Shown: positions 1 through 9,401, numbered from the stretch's first letter. The stretch is 64,000 bases of DNA from UTCHB3 sp008363265 (GCA_045863055.1 BTUW01000002.1:186001-250000); one strand, 5' to 3'. Notes: generated by a model from the sequence alone, not told the origin. A program made the numbers and translations.

Positions 1-936
1 GGTCAGTGTTCCGCCCGTTCTGTCGAAGAGCATTATCCTCTTCTTGTCGGCTTCAAATCCTTTTCTCTCCATTGAAGTGAAGGCGATGTACTTCCCATCG
101 GGTGAGTAAACAGGTTCGCAGTCGCTACCTTCACTTTTTGATATCTTAATATGCTTTGGAGGAGCGCCGTTTATGACCTCCTGGAGGTTAACTGTCCAGA
201 TATCGTTGTTGGTACTGGTAGCGAGGAATTTATCCTTGTTTGCTGTGAAAACCGCTTCCTTGCCATCGGGTGAAAAATTAAAATCGTTTTCTGATCCCAA
301 AGCAACAGGCGGCACATCATAATATGCCCCCGGGGTAAGTTCATAGGCTTTTTTGGATGCTAAATCAAGGAGGAAAAGGAGGCTTCTTTTGTCGCCTCTC
401 CACCTGTTGAAATCGCGGTAGTATAGTTCGGTAAAGATCGAGGCTTTAACCTTGCTTTCCTCGGCCTTGAAGTCCCGGGTCGAGTTGCACTCATTCTCCA
501 GTCCGCAGGAAGGATAAACCGAGGAAGTAAAAAGGACATACTTACCGTCGTTCGAGAATTTAAATGAGTTAACGCCTGAGACATACGCTGTCACCTGCTC
601 TTCACCCGTACCGTCAGGATTGCAGAGATAGATCTGATCGTTGAATATATAGGCAAGTTTGTTCAGCGCCGGTACAAAAGCGGGTGAACTTTCATCTTTT
701 TCGCTTGTTTTAACTCCCTTGGGGGCTGAACCATCGCTACTCACGGCATGGATGCTGCTGTTCCCTTTGTTCAGTTCCATGCTGTAAACAGAAGATGCAT
801 AGAATATTTTGCTACCGTCAGGGGTAACAGTGATCTTTCCGATCCTCTCCATGGCCCAAAGATCATCAATGGTCATCAGTCGTTTTTGGGGCATAACGGC
901 AATACTCATCAAGAATATGAACAGAAAAACTCTCAA
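1..936 (-). CDS. S9-family (prolyl oligopeptidase-like) peptidase, N-terminal propeller part; runs off the window
   Basis: Open for 312 codons from a TTG start at 936 to the window edge, so only the N-terminal part is seen; the C-terminal alpha/beta hydrolase catalytic domain would lie before position 1. TTG is chosen because AGAGGTG lies about 6 nt upstream and a hydrophobic export leader (MRVFLFIFLMSIAVM) follows at once. The sequence then has the S9 opening (MTIDDLWAMERIGKITVTPDG) and repeated propeller strands of the SPDGKYIAFTS type (three PDGK/NDGK copies), plus the segment ESKVKASIFTELYYRDFNRW that matches the conserved KVKA...YR region of bacterial dipeptidyl/acylaminoacyl peptidases. 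Family knowledge predicts an exported peptidase cutting short peptides in the periplasm. Substrate cannot be told from this fragment. Confidence 0.8.
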   Translation of the reverse strand, partial: MRVFLFIFLMSIAVMPQKRLMTIDDLWAMERIGKITVTPDGSKIFYASSVYSMELNKGNSSIHAVSSDGSAPKGVKTSEKDESSPAFVPALNKLAYIFNDQIYLCNPDGTGEEQVTAYVSGVNSFKFSNDGKYVLFTSSVYPSCGLENECNSTRDFKAEESKVKASIFTELYYRDFNRWRGDKRSLLFLLDLASKKAYELTPGAYYDVPPVALGSENDFNFSPDGKEAVFTANKDKFLATSTNNDIWTVNLQEVINGAPPKHIKISKSEGSDCEPVYSPDGKYIAFTSMERKGFEADKKRIMLFDRTGGTLT

Positions 937-1033
937 GGCTTCACCTCTTTTGTCTTATAAAAAGCGCTTATTAATGAATGAAAATTTACAAAAAATTAGC
1001 GGAATCTTTCCGTGTGATTTTTGAGTGCCATTT

Positions 1034-1080
1034 AAAATATAAAGAGGCTGCAACCGGGTGACGGCACCGGCTACAGCCTC
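1034..1080 (-). terminator. Rho-independent terminator of the Ycf48-repeat protein gene
   Basis: Arms 1044-1057 and 1067-1080 form a 14-bp stem (GAGGCTGTAGCCGG on the minus strand against CCGGTTGCAGCCTC, two G-U pairs) followed on the minus strand by TTTATATTTT. It lies 20 nt past the stop of the gene ending at 1101. Confidence 0.75.
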
Positions 1081-1100
1081 AGGGATTTAGGGGGAAAACC

Positions 1101-3578
1101 TTACTTAAGCAGGTTCATCTTCCTTACCGCGGTGTTCGATCCGGCGGTAATTCTGTAGATATAAACTCCGCTTGGAATGTTTGATCCGCTAAACTCAACT
1201 TTGTGGTATCCGGCGTCCATTTTCTGGTTAAGAATTGTCGCCACTTCTTCACCGATCGTGTTGTAAACTTTCAATGTAACCACTTCGTCCGCAGGCAACA
1301 CGAATGAGATCGATGTCGATGGGTTGAACGGATTCGGGTAGTTCTGCATCAGCGTAAATGTTGCAGGGCTACCGACCTCAACCTCATTCTTCAGATCGTG
1401 ATACTCGTAGGTACCGTCGAAGTCAACCTGTTTCAGCCTGTAGGAGTATCTTCCGGTTGTAACCTCATCGACAAACGAGTAAGAGTTACCGCCTGTTGTG
1501 GTACCTTTACCACGGACATAACCGGCTTCGGTCCAGCTACCGTCGGTGGTTTTTCTTTCAATATAGAAGCCACTGTTGTTGGTTTCTGTCGCTGTTTTCC
1601 AGCTAAGGATAACGGTCTTACCGTTAACTTCTGCCGAGAATGAAGCAAGTTCCACAGGTATCACTGTTGGGAGCGGGATCTTGAAGACGGATGCCGCTGC
1701 ACCGCTTGCACCACTCGTAGCGTAAATGGTATCAGGATGTGCAAGCCACATCGAGAAGATGTTGCTTGAGAGCCCCGTGGCATAACCGGTCCAGTTTGTG
1801 CCCGCATCGGTTGAGCGGTAAAGGGTTCCATTGGCCCCTGCCACATAGATCTCGTTCCTGCCTCTCGTAACCACTGCATAATTCTGGAAGGTAGAGAAAG
1901 CCGGGGGGTAACCGGTGGCTGCCCATGTCAGACCGCCATCCGAGGTTGACCAGACATAACCAATTCCGCTGACCCCGGTTGATCCTACCGCATAGCCAAA
2001 CAGGGAGTCAGCCATTGTGATCTGTGCAAGGCCCTGAGTCGTGGGGAAAGCGGTAACGATCTGCTGAAAAGTTTCGCCTGCATCGGTCGATTTTAATACG
2101 AGTGTCCTTGGCCCGCCAAGAATAATTGTACTGGCATTGATGAACTCGATCGATCCGAAAGTGGATGTAACACCGGCAACCGATTTATTGGTCCAGGTTG
2201 CCCCGCCATCAGTTGTTTTCCAGATGTAACCGTTGTTTCCGGTAGCAAAACCGAGATTGTCATCATAAAATTTAACTCTGGAGAGGGCGTAAATACTGGT
2301 ATTCAGAACTGAATCCCATGTCTGACCCGCGTCAGTTGTCCGGTAAATGTTACCGCCTGACCCAACGGCGAAGGCCTTCGTGGCGTTGATCATATGCACG
2401 CCCCTGAGATCTTTAGAAATGTCAGGAATATCAGCGGTTCTCCATGTGTTTCCCCAGTTGTTTGAGTAAAGGACTTGCTGACCCTTGGCAGAGGAAGAAG
2501 CGCTGCCAACAGCGATTATTGTACCTGACGGGTGATGCCCGTGAATATTCTGCAGAAAACCGATCTTTTTTGTTTCACTCGGGGTTGCCCAGGTTGCTCC
2601 GTTATCGGTTGATCTGTAATAGAATCCGGCTGCTCCCGCCAGGAACCAGTTATTTCCGTTATTTGTAAGCCAAGTTGAATTACCGGACCAATCAAACGAA
2701 GTGCTTCGGAAATTTATTGGAGTAAACGACGCGCCTCCGTCAGTGGTTCTGTAGAGATCCCACGCGCTTCCGACGAGATAAAATTCGTTGGCGGAAACGA
2801 GTTTAATTGAAACGAAAGGACTTGAAGTGAATCCTGTCGTCAGCGCTGTCCAGGTCTCGCCACCATCTGTTGTTTTGTAGCAGGTGCCCGATCCACCGGC
2901 GACATATCCGGTCAGTGAATCTGCAAATTCGATATCATAAAGGGTTGAAGTACCGGCAGCTCTCGCGTTCCAGGTAAGTCCCCCATCTGTTGTAAAACGG
3001 ATGTTCGCCGATGAAGTGTTATTTCCGACTACAAATATTCTGTTCTCAGAGAAATAGTGGAACGCCCGATAGGCACTGCTGGGCAGAGTGGCGTTTACGG
3101 TCCAGGTCTGTCCGCCGTCTGTCGTCTTGGCGAGCTTCACGGAGGAAGTGCCGCTTATGTAGCCTGTGTTGACATCGAGGAAATGGAGGTCATATACAGT
3201 AACAGAACTGGTAAAGCTGCCTGATCTGTTAACGAAAGTTGCTCCTCCATCGCTTGTAAAAGTGATCCCTGCTGTCCCGACGGTGTATCCGGAATTGTTG
3301 TCCAGAAACTGAGCCTTGTTGATGCCATAGGTTACCACTCCTGAGCTTGGCACGCCCGCGCCATAGTTCAGCGACCAGGTCTGGCCATCATCTGTTGATT
3401 TGAAAAAAGTACCCGCAGATCCAACACCATATATCGTGTTGGCACCCATATATTGGGCCCAGGTAATTGACATTGGGAAAGGTTTTGGGTGAGAGTACTG
3501 GAGACCCAAAGGTCCCTGTGCAAAAAGTACAACCGGTAAAAGTAAAAGGAAGAGGATGTTTCGCATTCTGCCGTCCAT
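1101..3578 (-). CDS. Secreted Ycf48/BNR-repeat protein with T9SS type A sorting domain
   Basis: An 825-residue exported protein. A leader (RNILFLLLLPVVLFAQ) is followed by about 13 copies of a KTTDGGQTW-type motif over residues 50-630, the signature of Ycf48/BNR beta-propeller repeats. From about residue 640 comes the linker-type domain seen in all cargo here (VELASF...LSWKTATETNNSGFYIERK), then NYPNPFNPST and an 80-residue C-terminal sorting domain ending in KMNLLK. Family knowledge: such C-terminal domains direct export through the type IX system, with cleavage and surface attachment or release. The propeller suggests a binding or scaffold role, not an obvious enzyme. Start is uncertain: the first ATG at 3578 or the ATG at 3566, which begins directly at the leader; neither has a strong ribosome site. 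It is monocistronic with its own terminator. Confidence 0.85.
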   Translation of the reverse strand: MDGRMRNILFLLLLPVVLFAQGPLGLQYSHPKPFPMSITWAQYMGANTIYGVGSAGTFFKSTDDGQTWSLNYGAGVPSSGVVTYGINKAQFLDNNSGYTVGTAGITFTSDGGATFVNRSGSFTSSVTVYDLHFLDVNTGYISGTSSVKLAKTTDGGQTWTVNATLPSSAYRAFHYFSENRIFVVGNNTSSANIRFTTDGGLTWNARAAGTSTLYDIEFADSLTGYVAGGSGTCYKTTDGGETWTALTTGFTSSPFVSIKLVSANEFYLVGSAWDLYRTTDGGASFTPINFRSTSFDWSGNSTWLTNNGNNWFLAGAAGFYYRSTDNGATWATPSETKKIGFLQNIHGHHPSGTIIAVGSASSSAKGQQVLYSNNWGNTWRTADIPDISKDLRGVHMINATKAFAVGSGGNIYRTTDAGQTWDSVLNTSIYALSRVKFYDDNLGFATGNNGYIWKTTDGGATWTNKSVAGVTSTFGSIEFINASTIILGGPRTLVLKSTDAGETFQQIVTAFPTTQGLAQITMADSLFGYAVGSTGVSGIGYVWSTSDGGLTWAATGYPPAFSTFQNYAVVTRGRNEIYVAGANGTLYRSTDAGTNWTGYATGLSSNIFSMWLAHPDTIYATSGASGAAASVFKIPLPTVIPVELASFSAEVNGKTVILSWKTATETNNSGFYIERKTTDGSWTEAGYVRGKGTTTGGNSYSFVDEVTTGRYSYRLKQVDFDGTYEYHDLKNEVEVGSPATFTLMQNYPNPFNPSTSISFVLPADEVVTLKVYNTIGEEVATILNQKMDAGYHKVEFSGSNIPSGVYIYRITAGSNTAVRKMNLLK

Positions 3579-3680
3579 TTTTGGTTAAAGAAACATCCAA
3601 AATTATGGAATGGCTAAAGCGCGGCCTTTATCATTTTCGGTCGATGATATGTCATTTTTAAACAATTGGGGTTTTGATGT

Positions 3681-6600
3681 CTATTCTACATCAGTTGGGG
3701 GTATTCCAAAGCGGTTTTTGAAGCTGCGGGTGAAGTTTGACTGTTCAGAATATCCGGTCATCAAAGCCACCTCTTTTACGGATAGTTGTTTACTCTTCAG
3801 AAGTGTCATCGCCTTCTCAAGTCTCGTCTCTCTGATCAGTACTCCCGCGGTCTTGCCTGTTAATGCGTTAAGCTTTCTATTCAGCGGGCTGAGGCTGTAG
3901 CCAAGCTCCCTCGCCATCGATTCAGCAGTGAAGTTTTCATCGCTCAACCGTTCCAGGACCAGGCTGTTAACTTTCGAAATAAAATCATTTTTAGGCTGTT
4001 CTGTTTCATCATGCGACTGACCCGGTAGTGATATTTTTTCGAATCGTGCCCTCAGCTTCCTTCTGTTATCGAGAAGGTTTTTTACTCTCGTTCTAAGTTC
4101 GACCGGCTTGAAAGGTTTTACAAGATAGTCGTCGGCGCCCGTCTCCAGACCCTCCATTTTATCGTCGAACGCAGCCTTGGCAGTAAGAATTATAACCGGA
4201 ATATGGTCAGTAAGTTCATTCTGTTTGAGTCTCCGGCTTAGCTCAACCCCGTCGATTCCGGGCATCATGATATCCGTGATCACCAGGTCCGGGATGAGAT
4301 GTTCAGCAAGCCGGAGACCTTCGAGTCCGTCAGGCGCTTCAACGATCCGGTACTCAGCCCGCAGTTCTTCATTAATGAAGGTCCTGATATCAGAGTTGTC
4401 GTCAATCACGAGAATCATTTCAGATGTCGAATCCGCCGTGTTGTCATCAATTGCATCAGGGTCACCGGTCTCCGCCACCTCCTCAATGTTCTGATAACCC
4501 CTCAGCTTTTCCTCCTCAACAACTGTCGAAACCTCTTCCTTCCTGAGATGGCTTTTACCAAGCGGCAGTCTGATATGGAAAACCGTTCCGCTGTTCTTTT
4601 CCGACTCCACCGTAATGGTGCCGTGTTGAAGTTCAACAAGTTCCTTCACTATCGTGAGTCCGAGTCCGGTTCCCTCAATGTCGCTGATCTGTTTCCGGTC
4701 AACCTGGTAGAACCTGTCAAAGATGAACGGAAGCCGTTCAGGATCGATCCCGATTCCTCCGTCTTCAACCTGCACTTCGAAGTATCCCTCAGGGAATTCC
4801 TTCCCTTTCCTTTCCGGGTGAACGATCAGCCTCATGGAGACGAAACTTCCGTCGCGGTTGTACTTCACTGCGTTCGAAACCAGATTGGTGAAGATCATCT
4901 CGGTCATCTCGCGGTCAACCCAGGCAGGAAGTGTCTCGGCATCACTTCTGAAATCGAGCTTGATGTTTCTCTTGCCGGCGAGCGACTCAAACGTCATGAT
5001 CACCAACCTGAGAAACGCCACCATATCGGTCCGGGTGGCGTTTATCTTTCTTTTACCGGCCTCTATCTTTGATATTTCAAGGAGCTGATTGATCAGTTTC
5101 TGCAACCGGACCGAGTTTCTTATCCCCATCTTTATCTTCGATACGTAAAGGGGATCGCTGACTTTTTCAAGCAGGCTCTCAAATTGACCGAGTATCAGCG
5201 TTAGGGGGGTTCTGAACTCGTGAGAAATGTTTGTAAAGAAGCGTGATTTCAGCGAATCAAGTTCTTTCAGTTTCTGAGCCTGCTCCTTCACTTCTGCAGT
5301 CCGTTCCTCGATCAGCCTTTCAAGTTCCTCATTCTTCCTGGTAAGATTATTCAGCCTCCAGCGGATGAAACCGTAGATTATTCCCGTTAGGAGAATGAAG
5401 TACAGAATGTAGGCAGGCAGGCTCATGTACCACGGAGGATAGACCTCGAATGTGAAGGAGACCTCGCTGCTGACCTCACCTGTAATCGACCGGCTTCTAA
5501 CCTTGAACACGTATCTGCCGGGTGAAAGGTTTGTATAGTCCTTCTTGCTGTCGGAGGTGAAATCCGACCATTTGCTGTCGTATCCTTCCAGTTTTACGGA
5601 AAACAAGTCAAGATCAGGTGACTCGAAAGAGAGGGATGAGTATTCGAATCTTATAGAACCGAAAGAGAATGGTACAGCCGTCACCTCATCTATTTCAAGT
5701 CCCTTTTTGGTAATATCATCACCCCGGAAGACCAGGGAGTCGCCCATTATCAGCACCCGGCTGATTATCGGGGTTGCAACCTTAAAATTCCGGAAATCTC
5801 CCGCTCCTTTTCCCAACGCAAGTGAGGCAACCCCATCAGTTCCACCAAAATACACCATCCTGTTCTGCGGGTCGAACCCCACAGAAAAGATCGAATTCTC
5901 ATTGTCAAGATCGAGCGCCTTTCGTATGTCGTTAAGTTCAGGTCTGTTAAGGATATCTTTCTTTCTGTTATCCCAGGCAACCACAAATACATGGCCACCC
6001 TTGTCATAACAGGTAACCATCGCCTCCCCTTTTCCTATATCGAGAACACTCGTTATACCGGTAAACTTAATCCCTTTCAGGAAACCCGGATCCTCCTCAA
6101 GTTGATCATTCCCGTTTAACATCCAGGTTCTCTCACCGATATTAACCACTGGCCTGCCATCGAGAACGAAGACTTTCGTTTCAACCACTCCACCTCCGCT
6201 TGGAGCCTTCGAAAGTTTCCTTGAGACTGAATACCCGGTGGCGGATCCCCCGTCAGGTTCCAGAACCACGAGACCGGAGTAGGCAGTACCCAACCAGACC
6301 CTCCCCTTGTTGTCTTCCTGAATATATCTGACCGCGGCATTAAAACCCGTTACTTCGCCGGTCGTCTCAAGCCTGTTTCCATTTTTCCGGGTAACGATCA
6401 GGCCATTCTCATGACCAAGAAAAAACACTCCGGGATTTACAAGTGACCTGCGGATGGAATAGTATATCTTAGCAGGTACATCCAGTTTTTCCGAACCGTC
6501 ACTGTATATCGCGAACAGCCCGTCGGTCGCCGCGCAGATCACCCTTTCGTCATCCGTCTCAAATGCCCAGGCCTGGGTTGAAATCCCTTCGACCTGCCTG

Positions 6601-7760
6601 AATCCGTCGCCCCAGCTGTTAATGAAAACCCCTGAGGAAGTGGCAACATACAGTGAGCGATCCAGAAAGATGACATCACTTACGAAACCTTTAAGGCCTG
6701 ATCTTTCATTGAACAATCCCACTTTTGCGGGTATTTCTATAACCGCTATACCGTTCTGAAGCCCGAGCCACAGTTTACCCTTAGAGTAGTATGTGTATAA
6801 AACACCGTCATCGCGGAGCCCCTGCCGGCTGTCTATCCGGTCGATTACTTTGCCGTTCATCGACATTATGATCACACCCTTTGTCAGGGAACTCAAGGCG
6901 ATATTTCCATCGTCAAGTTTCACACCTGAGAAGAACACACCGTCTGTGAGAATTCCGGGGGCTTCCGAAGGTATTTCGGTAAATTTTCGTCCATCGTAAC
7001 GGAAGAAATTCCCCTTGGAATTTATAAAAAGATGCTCGTTCCCGCTCTTATCGTACGGGATCACAGCCCTGAGGTTCCACTTCTCAAATATCTTCCCCGA
7101 CTCAAGCCTCTGAGGTTTTCCGTTGTTAAACCGGAACAACCCGTCCTCCCCCGGCTCGAGAAGATAAAGTTCACCGTTCATTATGAAAGCCGTACGGATC
7201 CTCGTGCCACACTTCCAGACGCTGAGTTGCGGCTTCTCCATGTTACCATCCGGAAAACGGAAAGTGAAAATGTATCTGTTGGTGACAAAATGAGTACTGC
7301 CCCCAATTGAGAAAACGTTCCATGAATGACCGACCGGCCGGTACTGCGCCGGAACGTGACCGAGCAGCGAACGGTATTCCCTGCGGCCGTTTTTACCTGT
7401 TTCCAAATAGCCAAAATCATCCGCAGACCCGACAAAAACGGTTCCACGCTCGTCCACCGAGAGGGCCTTTGCCACAAGATTGGGAATCTTTATCAGGCGC
7501 CAGGATATGCCGTCGAATTCGAGTACACCCGAGGCATTGGCGGCTATTATCATCCCCCTCTTATCCTCGATTATCGCGAAATTCTGGTTGTGCGCTTTAT
7601 ACTCTTTGGGAAGGAAATTGCGGACTACGTGGTCACCCGGTAACGGCTGGGCAACAGCTGTTCCGGGGATCAGGAGGATCAGCAGAAGGAGCAGGTTTAC
7701 ACCAGGAAAGGCTGCCGGAAGTCTCATCTTCGTTTTATACTGATAACCGGTGGTTCGCAA
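3681..7760 (-). CDS. Hybrid two-component regulator: periplasmic propeller, histidine kinase, receiver and AraC-type DNA-binding domain
   Basis: A 1359-residue one-protein signalling system. Order: export leader (LLLLLILLIPGTAVAQP), two-component propeller repeats over about residues 40-690, a Y_Y_Y domain (about 690-770, ending NLSPGRYVFKVRSRS), one membrane segment near 778-800, HisKA with SHEFRTP (His about 847), HATPase with NLVSNAVKYN and GTGLGLTIVKEL, receiver (VIDDNSDIR; phospho-acceptor Asp in VITDIMMPG near 1161; KPF), and a C-terminal AraC/HTH_18 domain (1260-1359, SLSPLNRKLNALTG...GYSEQSNFTRSFKNRFG). In Bacteroidota such proteins sense oligosaccharides and switch on neighbouring uptake genes, but no SusC/D or polysaccharide lyase lies next to this one, so the ligand is open. 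An in-frame ATG at 7727 directly before the leader is an equally good start. Confidence 0.9.
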   Translation of the reverse strand: MRTTGYQYKTKMRLPAAFPGVNLLLLLILLIPGTAVAQPLPGDHVVRNFLPKEYKAHNQNFAIIEDKRGMIIAANASGVLEFDGISWRLIKIPNLVAKALSVDERGTVFVGSADDFGYLETGKNGRREYRSLLGHVPAQYRPVGHSWNVFSIGGSTHFVTNRYIFTFRFPDGNMEKPQLSVWKCGTRIRTAFIMNGELYLLEPGEDGLFRFNNGKPQRLESGKIFEKWNLRAVIPYDKSGNEHLFINSKGNFFRYDGRKFTEIPSEAPGILTDGVFFSGVKLDDGNIALSSLTKGVIIMSMNGKVIDRIDSRQGLRDDGVLYTYYSKGKLWLGLQNGIAVIEIPAKVGLFNERSGLKGFVSDVIFLDRSLYVATSSGVFINSWGDGFRQVEGISTQAWAFETDDERVICAATDGLFAIYSDGSEKLDVPAKIYYSIRRSLVNPGVFFLGHENGLIVTRKNGNRLETTGEVTGFNAAVRYIQEDNKGRVWLGTAYSGLVVLEPDGGSATGYSVSRKLSKAPSGGGVVETKVFVLDGRPVVNIGERTWMLNGNDQLEEDPGFLKGIKFTGITSVLDIGKGEAMVTCYDKGGHVFVVAWDNRKKDILNRPELNDIRKALDLDNENSIFSVGFDPQNRMVYFGGTDGVASLALGKGAGDFRNFKVATPIISRVLIMGDSLVFRGDDITKKGLEIDEVTAVPFSFGSIRFEYSSLSFESPDLDLFSVKLEGYDSKWSDFTSDSKKDYTNLSPGRYVFKVRSRSITGEVSSEVSFTFEVYPPWYMSLPAYILYFILLTGIIYGFIRWRLNNLTRKNEELERLIEERTAEVKEQAQKLKELDSLKSRFFTNISHEFRTPLTLILGQFESLLEKVSDPLYVSKIKMGIRNSVRLQKLINQLLEISKIEAGKRKINATRTDMVAFLRLVIMTFESLAGKRNIKLDFRSDAETLPAWVDREMTEMIFTNLVSNAVKYNRDGSFVSMRLIVHPERKGKEFPEGYFEVQVEDGGIGIDPERLPFIFDRFYQVDRKQISDIEGTGLGLTIVKELVELQHGTITVESEKNSGTVFHIRLPLGKSHLRKEEVSTVVEEEKLRGYQNIEEVAETGDPDAIDDNTADSTSEMILVIDDNSDIRTFINEELRAEYRIVEAPDGLEGLRLAEHLIPDLVITDIMMPGIDGVELSRRLKQNELTDHIPVIILTAKAAFDDKMEGLETGADDYLVKPFKPVELRTRVKNLLDNRRKLRARFEKISLPGQSHDETEQPKNDFISKVNSLVLERLSDENFTAESMARELGYSLSPLNRKLNALTGKTAGVLIRETRLEKAMTLLKSKQLSVKEVALMTGYSEQSNFTRSFKNRFGIPPTDVE

Positions 7761-7927
7761 TTATTTTTTCGATTGATTTTTAATCTAATGATTTCTGACA
7801 AATTTTCTTGAATTTTTATTTTTCCCCAAAAAAAACGAAAGATTTCGTTGTTTAATTATCTTTCAATTTTTTTAATTTGTTACATCGATTTTTAAAAATG
7901 CGAACCGGAATAAAAGGAGAATCCCCC

Positions 7928-8305
7928 ATGCCAATTATTGATGATTCAGAATATCTGACACCAGACTTTTCTGATACTGATACGCCAGGGTGGCATCTGG
8001 CTGATGATCTTCACGCCTCGTCAAAAAAGAGAAATCTTGATGACGAGATCAGTGACGATGATTTTGACGATGAAGACTTCGAGGATGATGACCTCGAGGA
8101 TGAAGATTTCGATGATGAAGATGATGATCTCTCCGACGAAGATTTCGACCAGGAAGATATTGAAGAATTCCTGGAAGAATTTGAAGAGGACGATCTTTAT
8201 GATGATGACGAATTTGATCCCGACAGTGAGGATGATGATTTCGCCGATGACGACTTCGATGATGATTTCGACGAGGAACCGGCCGACGATGATGACGAGT
8301 TTTAG
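7928..8305 (+). CDS. Very acidic small protein with Asp/Glu-Phe/Leu repeats, function unknown
   Basis: 125 residues from ATG 7928, chosen over an upstream in-frame ATG at 7877 because AAAGGAGA lies about 9 nt before it. About 70 of 125 residues are Asp or Glu; from residue 37 on, 62 of 89 are acidic. The tail is periodic: runs of three to six acidic residues separated by a single Phe or Leu (DDDF, DDEDF, EDDDL, EDEDF). There is no leader and no membrane segment, so it should be cytosolic and intrinsically disordered. The first 36 residues are less biased (DSEYLTPDFSDTDTPGW, then SSKKRN) and may be a small docking part. Such tails occur in RNA polymerase delta subunits, DNA mimics and metal buffers, but no family is recognised. 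It stands alone between a divergent regulator gene and a strong terminator. Confidence 0.75.
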   Translation: MPIIDDSEYLTPDFSDTDTPGWHLADDLHASSKKRNLDDEISDDDFDDEDFEDDDLEDEDFDDEDDDLSDEDFDQEDIEEFLEEFEEDDLYDDDEFDPDSEDDDFADDDFDDDFDEEPADDDDEF

Positions 8306-8328
8306 TGAACCGTCCCTGTTTTAATAAA

Positions 8329-8354
8329 AAAGGGTTCCGCGCGCGGAACCCTTT
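8329..8354. terminator. Perfect palindromic bidirectional terminator
   Basis: A perfect inverted repeat, AAAGGGTTCCGCG against its complement, lies between the stop of the acidic protein (8305) and the stop of hldD (8380), which converge here. It is flanked by A-rich sequence on the left and TTTCTTGTTTT on the right, so it can end transcripts from both sides. Confidence 0.8.
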
Positions 8355-8379
8355 CTTGTTTTAAAGAAGAAAGAAGGGC

Positions 8380-9354
8380 CTATTCCCCCAAATATTTCCC
8401 CGGAAGAAGATAGTTCCTTACATAATCTCTCACCCCGTCTTCAAGCGTGTGAAGAGGTTTGTCATAACCGGTGGCTCTGATCTTTGAGAGATCAGCCTGA
8501 GTGAAATACTGGTATTTAGGGGCCAGATAACCGGGCATGTCGATATATTCTATATTGGGTTCGAGGTCCATTGCGGTGAAAATTGCATTCACGAGGTCGT
8601 TCCAGGTACGGGCTTTCCCCTGACCCAGATTGAACAGCCCATTGTGCTCAGGATTCCGCACAAGATGCAGGGTCATCTTCACGGCGTCTTTCACATAAAC
8701 GAAATCGCGCATCTGCTCGCCGTCCTTGTAGTCAGGGTGAAGCGATTTGAACAGGGTAACCTTCCCTGTCTCCCTGATCTGGCCGTAGGCTTTATGGACG
8801 ACACTTCTCATATCCCCCTTGTGCCCTTCATTCGGACCGTAAACATTGAAGTATTTCACACCCGCCATCTTTTTAAGGTTTCCCGTGAGATACGCCCATT
8901 GGTCGAACCTGTTCTTCGAGTAACCGTACATATTAAGAGGCTTGATCTTCAGACAGTTCTCGTCAGCGTCCTCGAATCCCATCTCACCATCACCGTAAGT
9001 AGCGGCTGAAGATGCGTAAACAAATCGTGCGCCTTTCATAAGCGAATATTCTGCCAACACCCTGGTATAACGGTAGTTGTTCTCCATCAGGTGACCGGCG
9101 TCCCTCTCGGTGGTTGACGAATTGGCGCCCATGTGGATCACCGCTTCAAGGTTGCCGAAGTGCTCCCTGTCTTCAACCCTCTGCAGGAATTCCTTCTTGT
9201 CGATAAAATCAATATATTTAAGATTTACCAGGTTTTTCCATTTCTCATCGCTGCCGAGTGAATCAACCAGAAGGATGTCCGTTATACCTTCACTGTTCAA
9301 TTGCCAGACGATCGCGCTGCCAATAAATCCGGCCGCGCCAGTAACTATATACAT
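8380..9354 (-). CDS. hldD: ADP-L-glycero-D-manno-heptose-6-epimerase
   Basis: 324 residues, the usual length of the HldD/RfaD family. Short-chain dehydrogenase fold: NAD(P) loop GAAGFIGS (residues 6-13), VDSLG after strand 2, SSAATYG (115-121), catalytic Tyr143 and Lys147 in MYGYSKNRFD, and the family block VKYFNVYGPNEGHKGDMRSV. It converts ADP-D-glycero-D-manno-heptose to the L-glycero form used in the inner core of LPS, so the organism is expected to have a heptose-containing LPS. AGGA lies 7 nt before the ATG. It is divergent from metH and shares a 116-nt intergenic region with it; no other heptose genes are adjacent. Confidence 0.93.
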   Translation of the reverse strand: MYIVTGAAGFIGSAIVWQLNSEGITDILLVDSLGSDEKWKNLVNLKYIDFIDKKEFLQRVEDREHFGNLEAVIHMGANSSTTERDAGHLMENNYRYTRVLAEYSLMKGARFVYASSAATYGDGEMGFEDADENCLKIKPLNMYGYSKNRFDQWAYLTGNLKKMAGVKYFNVYGPNEGHKGDMRSVVHKAYGQIRETGKVTLFKSLHPDYKDGEQMRDFVYVKDAVKMTLHLVRNPEHNGLFNLGQGKARTWNDLVNAIFTAMDLEPNIEYIDMPGYLAPKYQYFTQADLSKIRATGYDKPLHTLEDGVRDYVRNYLLPGKYLGE

Positions 9355-9369
9355 CAGAATCCTGTGAAC

Positions 9370-9401
9370 TTTGTTATTTGTTTGGGGAAAAATTAAATTT
9401 G
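9370..9401 (+). promoter_or_regulatory. Bacteroidota-type promoter before metH
   Basis: TTTG at 9370-9373, a 20-nt spacer, and TAAATTTG at 9394-9401 match the TTTG-N19-21-TAnnTTTG consensus of the Bacteroidota housekeeping sigma factor. The predicted start of transcription near 9408 would leave a leader of about 60 nt before metH. No cobalamin riboswitch (no B12 box) is visible. Confidence 0.5.

Noticed and set aside
1101..3578. Photosystem II assembly factor Ycf48
   Set aside because: Repeats are Ycf48-like, but the leader, sorting domain and lack of any photosynthesis gene point to a secreted propeller of another role.
4299..5072. 257-codon plus-strand open frame
   Set aside because: Lies opposite the kinase and receiver domains of the hybrid regulator; composition is that of a shadow frame.
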